From Nocardioides sp. JQ2195 (GTDB lineage: Bacteria; Actinomycetota; Actinomycetes; Propionibacteriales; Nocardioidaceae): a stretch of DNA of 64,000 bases. The stretch spans positions 2,108,001 to 2,172,000 of the forward strand of contig NZ_CP050902.1 in the NCBI RefSeq assembly GCF_012272695.1. Direction: 5' to 3'. How positions within the stretch are numbered: the stretch's first letter is position 1; each line of letters opens with the position of its first letter. The notes under the pieces are model-generated. The model ran no database searches, was not told the DNA's origin, and worked only from the letters and a program-made list of their open reading frames with translations. Shown in pieces: positions 1 through 9,879 of the stretch. Made by a program: the position numbers and the translations under genes.

Positions 1-323
1 GTGAACTCCTCGATCGAGAGCCCGTCGGGGTTCTCCGCGAAGGCGACGGCGATCTGGCCGATGTCGACGCGAGCCGGACCGAGGTCGAGCTCGGCCAGCG
101 CCTGGAGGATGGGCATGGTGTCCTCGATGCGGAGCTCGCGCCCCTCGATCTGACGCACGGCGCGGTGCGTCTTGAGGATGCTGATCACCGACTTGTTCAC
201 CAGCGAGCGGCTGTGCACCAGGATCGTGACGTCACGCTCACGATAGAGCGTGCCGATGATCGGGATCATCGCCTCGGCCAACGCCTCGCGGCTCTTCCAG
301 GATGCGAAGTGGTCAGAAGTCAC
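1..323 (-). CDS. gap: Glyceraldehyde-3-phosphate dehydrogenase, N-terminal part (runs off left edge)
   Basis: About 107 N-terminal residues are visible, starting at a GTG (321-323) preceded by a GAGGAA ribosome site. The readable part contains SWKSREALAEAMIPIIG, ERDVTILVHSRSLVNKSV and AELDLGPARVDIGQI. This matches the N-terminal extension of the long (about 480 aa) actinobacterial GAPDH, which precedes the NAD-binding Rossmann domain; the catalytic Cys region lies outside the window. The family interconverts glyceraldehyde-3-phosphate and 1,3-bisphosphoglycerate. It starts 33 bp after the apt stop on the same strand, so co-transcription is possible. In many relatives the gene after apt is the (p)ppGpp synthetase rel, which is not here. 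The family call is by recollection of that N-terminal segment. Confidence 0.75.
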   Translation of the reverse strand, partial: MTSDHFASWKSREALAEAMIPIIGTLYRERDVTILVHSRSLVNKSVISILKTHRAVRQIEGRELRIEDTMPILQALAELDLGPARVDIGQIAVAFAENPDGLSIEEF

Positions 324-356
324 AGCTGTTCCTCGGTCTTTCTCGGGTGAGCGGGT

Positions 357-911
357 TCAGACCTGTCCGAGCGTGACCAGCGGCAGGTCGCCGATGGTCG
401 CGCGTCCGGGCAGGAAGGTCAGTTCCATGAGTACGGCGACTGCGTGCGGCACGCCGCCACACTCCTCGACCAGCTCACGGGTTGCGGCAACGGTTCCGCC
501 GGTTGCCAGCACGTCATCGATCAGCAGCACACGCTCGCCGGGCGCGATCGCATCGGTGTGGATCTCGAGGGTGGCCTCGCCGTACTCGAGGGCGTAGGAC
601 ACCGCGTGGGTGTCGCAGGGCAGCTTGCCGGCCTTGCGGACCGGGACGAAGCCGGTGCCCAGGGCCAGCGCCACGGGAGCCGCGAGGATGAACCCGCGCG
701 CCTCCATGCCGACCACCTTGTCGACGACCACGTTGCCGTCGGCATCACGACCGGCTGCGGCCAAGGCTTCCACCACGGCAGTGAAACCGTCGTGGTCGGA
801 CAACAGCGGAGTGATGTCCTTGAAGACGACTCCCGGCTTCGGGTAGTCGGGCACGTCCCGGATCAGCCGCTCCATGGCCGAGGCCACGGCATCGGCGTCG
901 ATCTGGGGCAA
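357..911 (-). CDS. apt: Adenine phosphoribosyltransferase
   Basis: 184 aa, the usual length for Apt, which converts adenine and PRPP to AMP in purine salvage. Visible family features: IRDVPDYPKPGVVFKDITPL near the N-terminus, GMEARGFILAAPVALALG for the substrate region, and the PRPP-binding motif VLLIDDVLATGGT near residues 130-142. The start is a TTG (909-911), 3 nt after the yajC stop codon, so the two genes are translationally close. In most actinobacteria secD and secF sit between yajC and apt; here the genes abut. Confidence 0.95.
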   Translation of the reverse strand: MPQIDADAVASAMERLIRDVPDYPKPGVVFKDITPLLSDHDGFTAVVEALAAAGRDADGNVVVDKVVGMEARGFILAAPVALALGTGFVPVRKAGKLPCDTHAVSYALEYGEATLEIHTDAIAPGERVLLIDDVLATGGTVAATRELVEECGGVPHAVAVLMELTFLPGRATIGDLPLVTLGQV

Positions 912-914
912 CGC

Positions 915-1256
915 CTACTTCTCCTGCTCGCGGGTCTCCGGTGCATCCTGGTCGGTGGTCTCGGGAAGATCGGCGTCCTCCAGCTCGACGCGCCCCGCAG
1001 CAGGGACCACGCCGGCCACGGCGCCGCGCGCCATCATCACGACGAGACCGTTGGCGATCTCGATGCCGAGCTTGTCATCCTCCAGCCGGGCAACGGTGCC
1101 GAAGATGCCGCTGTTGGTGATGATCTCGTCACCCACCTGCAGCTCCTGCTGGACCTGGCGCATCTCCTTCTGGCGACGCGACGCGGGGCGGATCACCAGC
1201 AACCAGAAGATCAGGAAGATGGCGATGATGGGGAGCAAGGACAGCAGGTCCTTCAA
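915..1256 (-). CDS. yajC: Preprotein translocase subunit YajC
   Basis: 113 aa from a TTG at 1254-1256, chosen because GAGAGG lies about 10 nt upstream; an in-frame TTG at 1286 would add ten residues but has no ribosome site. The protein has one N-terminal membrane helix (LLPIIAIFLIFWLLVIRPA) followed by RRQKEMRQVQQELQVGDEI and the conserved GIFGTVARLEDD segment of the YajC soluble domain, then an acidic tail. YajC associates with SecDF-SecYEG in the membrane. The expected downstream partners secD and secF are absent: apt follows directly. The gene lies downstream of ruvB with a gap of about 190 bp. Confidence 0.93.
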   Translation of the reverse strand: MKDLLSLLPIIAIFLIFWLLVIRPASRRQKEMRQVQQELQVGDEIITNSGIFGTVARLEDDKLGIEIANGLVVMMARGAVAGVVPAAGRVELEDADLPETTDQDAPETREQEK

Positions 1257-1445
1257 GGGGATCCGACCTCTCGAAAAAGCGGGCAAAGAGACTCAATCGA
1301 GGCGAAGTCTAACCGGCTTTCACCCTGCAACCTGAATCGCGACGTACCGGCGGTCGCACCGCAGGTGCCCCGCACCTTCGGTGTGGAAGCTCCGGCGTCA
1401 GGTGCCGGAGGATCCACACGAACGTGTCGCCGTGCTGCTGGCCAC

Positions 1446-2594
1446 TCAGTCCTCGAAGAGGGTGGCTTCACCGACGTCGGGGGCGGGCGGGGTGAGGCCG
1501 AGGTGCTCCCACGCGGCTCGGGTGGCGATCCGGCCCCGCGGCGTCCGGGCCAGGAGGCCCAGGCGCACCAGGAACGGCTCGGCGACCTCTTCGACGGTCT
1601 CGCGCTCCTCACCGACGGCGACGGCCAGCGTGGACAGGCCCACCGGTCCCCCTCCGAAGCGGCGGCAGAGCACGTCGATGACGCCACGGTCGAGGCGATC
1701 GAGCCCGGACTGGTCGACCTCGTAGAGGTCGAGCGCCTTGTGCGCGACGTCGAGGCTGACCACTCCGTCCGCACGCACCTGGGCATAGTCGCGCACCCGG
1801 CGCAGGAGGCGGTTCGCGATGCGCGGCGTGCCCCGGGAGCGGCCGGCGATCTCGGCCGACCCATCGTCCGTGAGGGGTACGTCGAGCAGTCCCGCGCTGC
1901 GATGCACGATCTGGTCGAGGTCCTCGGGCTCATAGAACTCGAGGTGGGCGGTGAATCCGAACCGGTCGCGCAGCGGGCCCGGGAGCAGCCCGGCGCGAGT
2001 GGTGGCGCCGACCAGGGTGAACGGCGGAATCTCGAGTGGGATGGCGGTGGCGCCCGGCCCCTTGCCGATGATGACGTCGACGCGGAAGTCCTCCATCGCC
2101 ATGTAGAGCATCTCCTCGGCGGCTCGCGACATGCGGTGGATCTCGTCGACGAAGAGCACGTCGCCCTCGTTGAGGCCGGAGATGATCGCGACCAGGTCAC
2201 CGGCGTGGGTGATCGCCGGACCACTGGTCAGCCGCAGCTGAGCGCCCATCTCCCCGGCGATGATCATCGCCAGGGTGGTCTTGCCGAGCCCTGGAGGCCC
2301 CGAGAGCAGCACGTGGTCGGGCGCACTCCCCCGGGCCTTGGCCGCGTCGAGCACGAGACCGAGCTGCTCGCGGACCCGCTGCTGGCCGATGACCTCGGCG
2401 AGCGACTTGGGGCGCAGGGCCGCTTCGATCGCGCGCTCGTCTCCGGCCGCGTCCGCGGAGGTGAGCCGGGAGATCTCGGCCTCTTCGGCCGCGCTGAACT
2501 GGTCAGGACCGGTCGCGTCGGAGGTGAACTGCTCGCGGTGCTGATTGGTGCCGGGCAGGCCGGAACCCGAGCGGTCAGGGCTGGACGGAGCCAT
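1446..2594 (-). CDS. ruvB: Holliday junction branch-migration helicase RuvB
   Basis: 382 aa from an ATG at 2592-2594, just after the ruvA stop at 2597. RuvB is the AAA+ motor that, with RuvA, drives branch migration of Holliday junctions. Visible motifs: [11 protein letters not shown], Walker [10 protein letters not shown], Walker [10 protein letters not shown], sensor-type [19 protein letters not shown], and the C-terminal winged-helix segment [19 protein letters not shown]. An upstream in-frame start would run into ruvA and give a non-homologous arginine-rich leader, so it was rejected. The roughly 50-residue serine- and acid-rich N-terminal tail before the AAA+ core is common in actinobacterial RuvB. 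Confidence 0.97.
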   Translation of the reverse strand: MAPSSPDRSGSGLPGTNQHREQFTSDATGPDQFSAAEEAEISRLTSADAAGDERAIEAALRPKSLAEVIGQQRVREQLGLVLDAAKARGSAPDHVLLSGPPGLGKTTLAMIIAGEMGAQLRLTSGPAITHAGDLVAIISGLNEGDVLFVDEIHRMSRAAEEMLYMAMEDFRVDVIIGKGPGATAIPLEIPPFTLVGATTRAGLLPGPLRDRFGFTAHLEFYEPEDLDQIVHRSAGLLDVPLTDDGSAEIAGRSRGTPRIANRLLRRVRDYAQVRADGVVSLDVAHKALDLYEVDQSGLDRLDRGVIDVLCRRFGGGPVGLSTLAVAVGEERETVEEVAEPFLVRLGLLARTPRGRIATRAAWEHLGLTPPAPDVGEATLFED

Positions 2595-2596
2595 GC

Positions 2597-3202
2597 TCAG
2601 GCCTTCCGCAGCGTCTGGAGGGCGCGTCGCAGCATGGCGCCGACCTCCGGATTGTCGCCGGCCTCGGGCTCGATCACGTCGAGCGCCTTGTCGGCCTCCT
2701 TCGTCGACCAGCCGAGTCCGACCAGCCCCTCGTGCACCTGCTCGCGCCAACCGCCCGCGTTGGCCGTGATGCCGGTACGCGTGCCCTGGGCCTTGCCGGT
2801 GGGTGCACCGATGCGGTCCTTGAGCTCGAGGATGATGCGCTGGGCGCCCTTCTGACCGATGCCGGGCACCTTGGTCAGCGTCTTGACGTCCTCGCCGGCA
2901 ACCGCGGAGCGCAGGTCATCGGGAGCGAGAACGGCGAGGGCCGCCTGGGCCAGCTTCGGGCCGACCCCACTGGCGGTCTGCAGCAGCTCGAAGCAGGCCT
3001 TCTCGTCGTCGTCGAGGAAACCGAAGAGGGTCAGCGAGTCCTCGCGCACGACCATACTGGTGGGCAGGATCGCCTCTTCACCATCGCGAAGGGTGGCCAG
3101 CGTCCCCGGCGTACACATCAACTCGAGGCCCACTCCCCCGACCTCGACGACGGCACTGTTGAGGGTGACCCCGGCGACGGTGCCCCTGACGAATGCGATC
3201 AC
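2597..3202 (-). CDS. ruvA: Holliday junction branch-migration complex subunit RuvA
   Basis: 201 aa from a GTG at 3200-3202 with a strong GAGGAG site about 5 nt upstream. RuvA is the junction-binding subunit of RuvABC. The N-terminal OB-fold begins [11 protein letters not shown]; helix-hairpin-helix motifs follow ([13 protein letters not shown] and [18 protein letters not shown] near residues 75-120), then a flexible linker. The C-terminal domain that contacts RuvB ([17 protein letters not shown]) comes last. The longer open frame reaching 3352 overlaps ruvC and is not homologous there. The gene sits 46 bp after ruvC and 2 bp before ruvB. Confidence 0.97.
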   Translation of the reverse strand: MIAFVRGTVAGVTLNSAVVEVGGVGLELMCTPGTLATLRDGEEAILPTSMVVREDSLTLFGFLDDDEKACFELLQTASGVGPKLAQAALAVLAPDDLRSAVAGEDVKTLTKVPGIGQKGAQRIILELKDRIGAPTGKAQGTRTGITANAGGWREQVHEGLVGLGWSTKEADKALDVIEPEAGDNPEVGAMLRRALQTLRKA

Positions 3203-3248
3203 TGCTGGCTCCTCGTGGTGAATCTGGTCTGCGTGCGAATGGTGGTGT

Positions 3249-3773
3249 TCACGGGCGGCCGACCTTGGCCTTGGCCACCGCCGCGTCGATGCGCGACTGG
3301 GCTCCTCCGCGCCAGATGTGGGTGATCGCCAGCGCGAGGGCATCGGCGGCATCGGCGGGCTTGGGTGGCTTCTCGAGGCGCAGGATGCGGGTCACCATCG
3401 CGGTGACCTGGGCCTTGTCGGCCCTGCCGCTGCCGGAGACCGCGGCCTTGACCTCACTTGGTGTGTGCAGCGCGACGGGGATCCCGCGGCGGGCGGCGCA
3501 GACCATCGCGATGCCGCTGGCCTGGGCGGTGCCCATCACGGTCGAGACGTCGGACCGGGCGAAGACCCGCTCGACGGCGACCGCATCGGGACGGTATTCG
3601 TCGAGCCAGGCGTCGACGCCCTTCTCGATCGTGACCAGTCGGGTCGGGATCGGCTCGGTCGACGATGTGCGCAGGACGTTGACGTCGACCATCGTCAGGG
3701 CTCGACCGATCTCGCCCTCGACCACGCCCATGCCACAGCGGGTCAGGCCGGGGTCGATGCCGAGCACGCGCAT
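3249..3773 (-). CDS. ruvC: Crossover junction endodeoxyribonuclease RuvC
   Basis: 174 aa from an ATG at 3771-3773. RuvC resolves Holliday junctions by symmetric nicking. The RNase H-like fold and acidic active site are visible: D7 in [14 protein letters not shown], the glutamate in [13 protein letters not shown], and the C-terminal acidic pair in [33 protein letters not shown] and the following [17 protein letters not shown] are typical of the family. It is the first gene of ruvC-ruvA-ruvB. A lipoprotein gene separates it from yebC, which normally precedes it directly. Confidence 0.96.
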   Translation of the reverse strand: MRVLGIDPGLTRCGMGVVEGEIGRALTMVDVNVLRTSSTEPIPTRLVTIEKGVDAWLDEYRPDAVAVERVFARSDVSTVMGTAQASGIAMVCAARRGIPVALHTPSEVKAAVSGSGRADKAQVTAMVTRILRLEKPPKPADAADALALAITHIWRGGAQSRIDAAVAKAKVGRP

Positions 3774-3865
3774 GGCCAGTCCTTCAGTCGTCCGAACACC
3801 TGTTCGGAAACAACGTAGCAACGTCGACCGCCAGGACCGGGCACGACACCCCGGACCACGCCGGT

Positions 3866-4969
3866 TCAGCCAGTCACACGATCCGGAGAGATCTGCTCCC
3901 AGGTCTCCGCGCCGTCGCGCGAACGGAAGAGGTTGACGTCGTCGCTGTAGAAGACCGCGTTCCGGCCGACAGCACGGAACTCGCCGCCGCTGGGGGCCGT
4001 GCGCATCGGCAACTCCTTGCTGGTCCCGTCCTCCCGGACCAGAACCAGGGTGCTCAGGTTGCGCTCGACGACCACAGAGCCCGACTGTCCGACCGGGAAG
4101 ACGCCACTGATCGTCCCGTACTTGAAGTCAGGGCCACGCTTCCACGTCTTCCCACCGTCGGTGCTCGCTTCACTCCACGAAGCCTTGCCGTACCGCTCAC
4201 ACGAGCTGACCAGGACCTCCACGGAGGCATGCTCAACCATGCACTGTTCGGACATTCGATCACTGGAGACCGTCTGCCAACTGCCGCCGGCGTCGGTGCT
4301 GAGGAGCACACTCTCGCCCCGCGGGGTGACCACCGTGAGCGCCAGCCCGGCTTGCGAGCTGCGCAGCTCGTCAATTCCGCGACCCACGCCATCGGGAGTG
4401 ATCTCCTCCCAAGCCACCTGGCCCACGGCAGTGCGCCAGACGCGACCCCGACCGTCGACCATGACGAACCAGTTCTTGTGCACACCGAACCCGAACGCCT
4501 TGGCGTCGTGGTCTCCTTTCGGTGCCGGCAGATGGGCCCAGGTGCGGCCGCCATCCGTCGTGCGCATCAGGCCGCTGGTCTCCCACTGGAACAGGCCGTG
4601 CTTCCCATCGGCGGACATCGCCAGCGATTCATGGTCGACAGGCGTGTAGCCGTAGCCGTCGTCCTGACCGCGCTTCACTTCCGCGAAGGTGTGCACCCGC
4701 CGCCAACCGGCGTCGCCCTGCTTCTTCCACAGCGCGGCGCAGAACTTGCAGGACTTGGTCGCGGTCGTGACGGCCCACACCACGTTCGGACCTGTCGCCG
4801 ACCAGGTCAGCACCTTGCCGAACGGGCTGTCGGCCAGTTTGTCGACCGACTCGGGGCGAACTGTCGTCGCACCGGACTCGGGCTTCCCCTTGGAGTCGCC
4901 CGCACTGTCACAGGCAGCGAAGAGCCCCAGCGCAAGCAAGAGCGACACGAGGCCTCGCAGCCAGGACAT
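3866..4969 (-). CDS. Lipoprotein with BNR/Asp-box repeats
   Basis: 367 aa. The N-terminus is a lipoprotein signal with a basic start, hydrophobic stretch and lipobox LFAAC (Cys20), followed by a Ser/Gly/Lys-rich linker. The body holds at least four Asp-box type repeats of the form S/T-x-D-G-G-x-[30 protein letters not shown] and RSRDGAETW. These mark a beta-propeller like sialidases, photosynthesis-assembly factors and WD40/YVTN-type exo-proteins. No sialidase catalytic pattern was identified, so an enzymatic role is not claimed; a surface binding or scaffolding propeller is as likely. It sits between ruvC and yebC, overlapping neither (3 bp before the yebC stop), and interrupts the usual yebC-ruvC adjacency. 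Confidence 0.8.
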   Translation of the reverse strand: MSWLRGLVSLLLALGLFAACDSAGDSKGKPESGATTVRPESVDKLADSPFGKVLTWSATGPNVVWAVTTATKSCKFCAALWKKQGDAGWRRVHTFAEVKRGQDDGYGYTPVDHESLAMSADGKHGLFQWETSGLMRTTDGGRTWAHLPAPKGDHDAKAFGFGVHKNWFVMVDGRGRVWRTAVGQVAWEEITPDGVGRGIDELRSSQAGLALTVVTPRGESVLLSTDAGGSWQTVSSDRMSEQCMVEHASVEVLVSSCERYGKASWSEASTDGGKTWKRGPDFKYGTISGVFPVGQSGSVVVERNLSTLVLVREDGTSKELPMRTAPSGGEFRAVGRNAVFYSDDVNLFRSRDGAETWEQISPDRVTG

Positions 4970-4972
4970 CGG

Positions 4973-5761
<789 letters not shown>

Positions 5762-5807
5762 GCGCTCCCTCTTCTGGTGTGCTGGACCCGGCGACCGGCG
5801 CCGGGTC

Positions 5808-6419
5808 CTACGACGTCGTGATGAGGTTCACGAAGTAGCGATGGATGCGGTCGTCGTCTCCGACCTCGGGGTGGAAGGACGTGGCCATCACGTTTCCCTC
5901 GCGAACGGCGACAACCCTACCCGCAGCCGCTCCCCCTTCGACGCAGGCAAGCACCTCGACGGCCTCGCCGGTGCGCTCCACCCATGGGGCGCGGATGAAG
6001 ACGGCGTGCACCTTCTCGTCGAATCCGTCGAACTCCAGCTCACCCTCGAAGGAGTCGACCTGACGGCCGAAGGCATTGCGGCGGACCGTGATGTCGAGCC
6101 CGCCCAGGGTCTCCTGGTCGGCCGTTCCGTCCTCGACGCGGTCGGCCAGCATGATCATCCCGGCGCAGGTGCCGAAGGTGGGCATGCCGTCGGCGATGCG
6201 CTGCTGGATCGGCTCGAAGAGATCGAAGGTGCGGGCCAGCTTGAACATCGTGGTCGACTCACCACCGGGGATGATGAACGCGTCGCAGGCCTCGAGCTCC
6301 TCCGGACGGCGTACGCCGATGGCGTTGGTGCCGAGGTCGGTCAGGATGCGCAGGTGCTCGCGTACGTCGCCCTGCAGTGCGAAGACGCCAACGGTCGGGC
6401 TTGTGGACGAGAAGGGCAT
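5808..6419 (-). CDS. pdxT: Pyridoxal 5'-phosphate synthase glutaminase subunit PdxT
   Basis: 203 aa. PdxT hydrolyses glutamine and channels ammonia to PdxS for de novo PLP synthesis. The class-I-like glutaminase triad is visible: the nucleophilic Cys in [12 protein letters not shown] and the His/Glu pair in [11 protein letters not shown]. The N-terminal [17 protein letters not shown] and [10 protein letters not shown] segments are typical. The ATG at 6417-6419 is preferred; ten further in-frame codons upstream are not family-like. Its partner pdxS is not adjacent but lies 7.7 kb upstream at 14112-15035, separated by unrelated genes. Confidence 0.95.
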   Translation of the reverse strand: MPFSSTSPTVGVFALQGDVREHLRILTDLGTNAIGVRRPEELEACDAFIIPGGESTTMFKLARTFDLFEPIQQRIADGMPTFGTCAGMIMLADRVEDGTADQETLGGLDITVRRNAFGRQVDSFEGELEFDGFDEKVHAVFIRAPWVERTGEAVEVLACVEGGAAAGRVVAVREGNVMATSFHPEVGDDDRIHRYFVNLITTS

Positions 6420-6449
6420 GGCCGAATCGTAGGACCAGCACCGCGGCAC

Positions 6450-8312
6450 TCAGTCGCGACTCCCCCAGGTGGAACCCCTGCCCCGCCACTGCGGGCGGAT
6501 CACCCGCAGCCGCAGCACCCGCTGTGCCTCACGTGCCTCCTGCAGGTCTCGCAGTCGGCCGGCGAGCAGCTGGGTCAGGGAGACCATGCCCACCAGACGG
6601 GTCTCGTCCTCCCGGGCAACGACCGGCATCCGGTCCACGTCGGCGGCCGCCATCTGGGTGGCGATGACTCGCAACGTCTCGTCGGGGTGGGTGACCACCG
6701 GCGACGAGTTCTTCAGGTCGGACACCGTCAGGTGGCCCAGGCCGTCGTGCTCGGCAGTCTCGAGGCTGGTGCGGGTGACCACCCCGAGCAGGTACTCGTC
6801 GGCGCCCACGACGGGGTAGAGCAGCTGCCGGCGTGCTGCGACGTGGCTCGGGTCCACCCCGGTGATGGCGGCCAACGCATCGCGGGCGGGCAGGTCGTCC
6901 TCGAAGGTCACCACGTCGTCGGACATCACCTCGCTGACGAACAGGATCTCCAGGGGGTCCACGTCGTACTCACGCGACAGGTGGTAGCCCCGTCGGGCGA
7001 TCTTCTCGGTGAGCACGGAACGCCGCAGCAGGAGCACCGACACGGCGAACGCAGCGGATGCCCCGATCAACAGCGGGAGCACGACGTCGAACCGTCCGGT
7101 GAGCTCGATGGCGAAGACGACGCCGGTCAGGGGTGAGCGCATGACTCCCCCGATCACTCCGGCGAGGGCGACCAGGGCCCAGAAGCCCGGGCCGACGTCG
7201 GGGAACACCTGTGCCTCCAGGGCACCCAACGCACCGCCGATCATGAAGATCGGGGCGAGCACGCCGCCTGAGGTCCCGGAACCCAACGACAGCGACCAGA
7301 TCAGCGTCTTCACGACCAGGATCCCGATCACCAGGTCCAGGCCGATGGTGCCCTGCAGCTCGGCGGCGATCACGTCGTAGCCGACGCCGAGGGCGCGGGG
7401 CTCGATGAGGCCACCGATCCCGATCACCAGGCCACCGATGGCCGGCCACCACATCCAGTGGATGGGGAGCTTGTGGAAGCCGTCCTCGGCCGCGTAGACG
7501 AGCCAGGTGGCGATCACGGCGAGCAGGCCGGAGACCACGCCTGAGACGACGCACAGGGTTGCAGCCAGGGTGGAGACCTCGAAGTGCGAGGTGACGGGGA
7601 ACAGCGGCCCTTCCCCGAGGATCGGGTGGCGCACCAGCGTGGCGACCGCGACCGAGGTCGCGACCGGGATGAAGCTGCGTGGTCGCCACTCGAAGAGCAG
7701 CAGCTCGACCGCCAGCACGATGGCGGCCAGGGGCGAGTTGAAGGTCGCTGCCATGCCGCCGGCTGCTCCGGCGACCAGCAGGGTCTTGCGCTCGTCCGCG
7801 GTCAGCTTGAGCAGCTGGGCCAGCAGGGAGCCGACCGCACCACCCGTCATGATGATCGGCCCCTCGGCACCGAAGGGGCCACCGCTGCCGATCGAGACCG
7901 CTGCGGAGACCGGCTTGAGCACGGCGACCCGCGGTTGGACCTTGCTGCCACCGAGCAGGATCGCCTCGATCGCCTCGGGCATGCCGTGGCCGCGGATCTT
8001 CTCGGAGCCGAACCGTGCCATGAGACCGATCACCAGGCCTCCGGCGACCGGGGCGCAGAGCAGCAACCACCACGGATGGTCGCCACCGCCCGGGGCGACC
8101 AGGGCGGTGTCCCAGCGTTGGTGGAACACGGCATTGGTGATCAAGCCGATGAGCTTGAGCAGCAGCCACGAGACCAGCGCCGCGAGGGCACCGACAGGAA
8201 TGGCGAGCAGCGCGATCAGCAGGATTCGCGGGGAGGCACTGAAGTCACCCAGGTGGCCGACGTCGCGGGGCGCGCCACGTGTTCCGGGCGCCGTGAGCGG
8301 GACGTTCGACAA
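6450..8312 (-). CDS. ClC-family chloride channel/antiporter with CBS domains
   Basis: 620 aa from a TTG at 8310-8312, supported by GGAGG 5 nt upstream. The N-terminal 430 residues carry many hydrophobic helices and the ClC selectivity motifs: GSGGPFGAEGP (with the gating glutamate of GxEGP), GSGTSGGVLAPIF, and GVIGGVMRSPLTGVVFAIELTG. Two C-terminal CBS domains follow (EVMSDDVVTFEDDLPARDAL and LTVSDLKNSSPVVTHPDETL with DVDRMPVV), which usually sense adenine nucleotides. The role is chloride transport across the cytoplasmic membrane. Whether it is a channel or a Cl-/H+ exchanger cannot be decided by eye. It is divergent from a MarR regulator that may control it. Confidence 0.93.
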   Translation of the reverse strand: MSNVPLTAPGTRGAPRDVGHLGDFSASPRILLIALLAIPVGALAALVSWLLLKLIGLITNAVFHQRWDTALVAPGGGDHPWWLLLCAPVAGGLVIGLMARFGSEKIRGHGMPEAIEAILLGGSKVQPRVAVLKPVSAAVSIGSGGPFGAEGPIIMTGGAVGSLLAQLLKLTADERKTLLVAGAAGGMAATFNSPLAAIVLAVELLLFEWRPRSFIPVATSVAVATLVRHPILGEGPLFPVTSHFEVSTLAATLCVVSGVVSGLLAVIATWLVYAAEDGFHKLPIHWMWWPAIGGLVIGIGGLIEPRALGVGYDVIAAELQGTIGLDLVIGILVVKTLIWSLSLGSGTSGGVLAPIFMIGGALGALEAQVFPDVGPGFWALVALAGVIGGVMRSPLTGVVFAIELTGRFDVVLPLLIGASAAFAVSVLLLRRSVLTEKIARRGYHLSREYDVDPLEILFVSEVMSDDVVTFEDDLPARDALAAITGVDPSHVAARRQLLYPVVGADEYLLGVVTRTSLETAEHDGLGHLTVSDLKNSSPVVTHPDETLRVIATQMAAADVDRMPVVAREDETRLVGMVSLTQLLAGRLRDLQEAREAQRVLRLRVIRPQWRGRGSTWGSRD

Positions 8313-8393
8313 GGGTGCCTCCTGCTGAACATGTCGTATTACGAGGTATTAGGCTAACGGTGGCGAGCAGTTCCGGACGAATGGAGCCACCAC
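8313..8393. promoter_or_regulatory. Divergent clc / marR intergenic region
   Basis: This 81-bp gap separates two divergent genes and must hold the promoters for both. An AT-rich core at about 8332-8356 (tgtcgtattacgaggtatta) stands out in otherwise GC-rich DNA. It contains repeated TATTA half-sites, consistent with an operator for the adjacent MarR protein. The assignment rests on position and composition only. Confidence 0.35.
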
Positions 8394-8810
8394 GTGAGCA
8401 GACCTGCCCCCGGGCCGCCGGTGCGCGAGCACGAGTACCAGCGGCTCCTCGCCATCCGGACCCGGCTGCGCGCCTTCGAGCGGTGGAGCGCCGACCGCGC
8501 TGCCGAGCACGGACTGACCGGTAGCCAGCACCAGTTGTTGCTCGCCGTGCGCGGCCACCCCGACACCGACGGGCCGACCGTGCGCCAGGTCTCCGAGTAC
8601 CTGTTCATCCGTCCGAACACCGCCGTCGAGCTGGTCAACCGCGTGGTCGCCCTCGACCTGCTCGCCCGGCACGGCGATCCGGCCGATCACCGGGCAGTGC
8701 GGCTGCGCCTCACCCCCGAGGGCGAACGCCGGATCCGGGATCTGTCCGCCGACCACCTCGAGGAGCTCTCCCGGTTGGCACCCCTGCTGGAGGACCTGGG
8801 CGCGACCTGA
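8394..8810 (+). CDS. MarR-family transcriptional regulator
   Basis: 138 aa from a GTG at 8394 with GGAG 7 nt upstream. The winged-helix core is visible: GLTGSQHQLLLAVRGHPDTDGPT, VRQVSEYLFIRPNTAVELVNRVVALDLLARH (recognition helix), and the wing DPADHRAVRLRLTPEGERRI. MarR proteins are dimeric repressors that usually control a divergent or adjacent gene and respond to small ligands. The divergent neighbour is the ClC gene and the downstream neighbour a nitronate monooxygenase; either could be its target. Confidence 0.88.
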   Translation: MSRPAPGPPVREHEYQRLLAIRTRLRAFERWSADRAAEHGLTGSQHQLLLAVRGHPDTDGPTVRQVSEYLFIRPNTAVELVNRVVALDLLARHGDPADHRAVRLRLTPEGERRIRDLSADHLEELSRLAPLLEDLGAT

Positions 8811-8847
8811 CCTCCCGTGCTCCGACCGGTCCCCTAGTGTCGAAGCC

Positions 8848-9867
8848 ATGAACATCTGGAACCGGCCGCTGCCGATCATGTCCGCGCCGATGGCCGGAGC
8901 GACCACGCCCGAGCTGGCGGCCGCCGTGTCGAACGCCGGTGGCCTCGGCTTCCTGGCCGCCGGTTACCTGTCCGTGCCCGCCATGGCCGCGGAGGTGGCG
9001 GCGTACCAAGGGCTGACGGACGCGCCGGTGGCGATCAACCTGTTCACCCCGCAGACCGACCGCTCGATGGAGCTCGGCTCACGCCTCGATGCCTATCGTG
9101 CAGGCTTGGTCCCGACCGCCGCGAAGTACGGCGTCGAGCCCGGCGACCCCGCCTTCGACGACGACACCTTCGACCACAAGGTCGCGTGGCTGCTGGAGCA
9201 CCCCGTCCATGCCGTGACGTTCACGTTCGGGCCGGTGCCGCCCCGGACCGTCATCGCATTGCAAGAGGTCGGCACGTCGGTGGGGTTCACCGTGACCTCC
9301 GCCCACGAGGCACAGCAGGCCGTCGCCCTCGGCGCCGACTTCGTGGTGGCCCAGGGAAGCGAGGCCGGTGGACACCGCGGGACGTGGAACGTCTCGGACG
9401 TGCCCAACGAGCTGGGTGCTGCTGCTCTCACCACCGCCGCGGTCGCCGCGAGCGGGCTCCCCGTCGTCGCCGCCGGTGGCGTGTCAGGACCCGAGGACGT
9501 GGCCACCCTGTTGGCCGCCGGCGCGGTCGCCGTCTCCGTCGGGACACTGTTCCTGGCCTGTCAGGAGAGCAAGGCCCCCGCCGCCCACAAGCAGGCGTTG
9601 ACCTCCCGCGAGTTCAGCGAGTCGGTGGTGACCCGCGCGTTCTCGGGCCGTTCCGCCCGGGCGCTGGTCAACGACTTCGTCCGGGAGCACGACGGCGAGG
9701 CGCCCTCGGCGTACCCGAACGTGCACCACATGACCAAGCCGATCCGCACGGCGGCCGCGGCTGCAGGTGATCCGCAGGCGATGGCCCTCTGGGCGGGAGC
9801 CGGACATGACGCAGCGAGCGACAGTGATGTGGGAGAGCTGGTGAACAGGCTCGCCCCACCGGAGTGA
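8848..9867 (+). CDS. Nitronate monooxygenase (NPD/2-nitropropane dioxygenase family)
   Basis: 339 aa FMN-dependent TIM-barrel enzyme. Motifs: PIMSAPMAGATTPELAAAVSNAGGLGFL at the N-terminus, the family signature DFVVAQGSEAGGHRGT near residues 165-180, and the phosphate-binding VVAAGGVSGPEDVATLLAAGAVAVSVGTLFL. The family oxidises alkyl nitronates to carbonyl compounds and nitrite, detoxifying nitro compounds such as propionate-3-nitronate. Some members have other flavin-dependent roles. The gene starts 37 bp after marR on the same strand, so joint transcription is possible. Confidence 0.88.
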   Translation: MNIWNRPLPIMSAPMAGATTPELAAAVSNAGGLGFLAAGYLSVPAMAAEVAAYQGLTDAPVAINLFTPQTDRSMELGSRLDAYRAGLVPTAAKYGVEPGDPAFDDDTFDHKVAWLLEHPVHAVTFTFGPVPPRTVIALQEVGTSVGFTVTSAHEAQQAVALGADFVVAQGSEAGGHRGTWNVSDVPNELGAAALTTAAVAASGLPVVAAGGVSGPEDVATLLAAGAVAVSVGTLFLACQESKAPAAHKQALTSREFSESVVTRAFSGRSARALVNDFVREHDGEAPSAYPNVHHMTKPIRTAAAAAGDPQAMALWAGAGHDAASDSDVGELVNRLAPPE

Positions 9868-9879
9868 TCTCGGCTCGGA

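Noticed and set aside
444..2855. 803-codon plus-strand open frame
   Set aside because: Antisense to apt, yajC, ruvB and ruvA; low-complexity His/Asp/Arg-rich translation with no motif. A codon-bias shadow.
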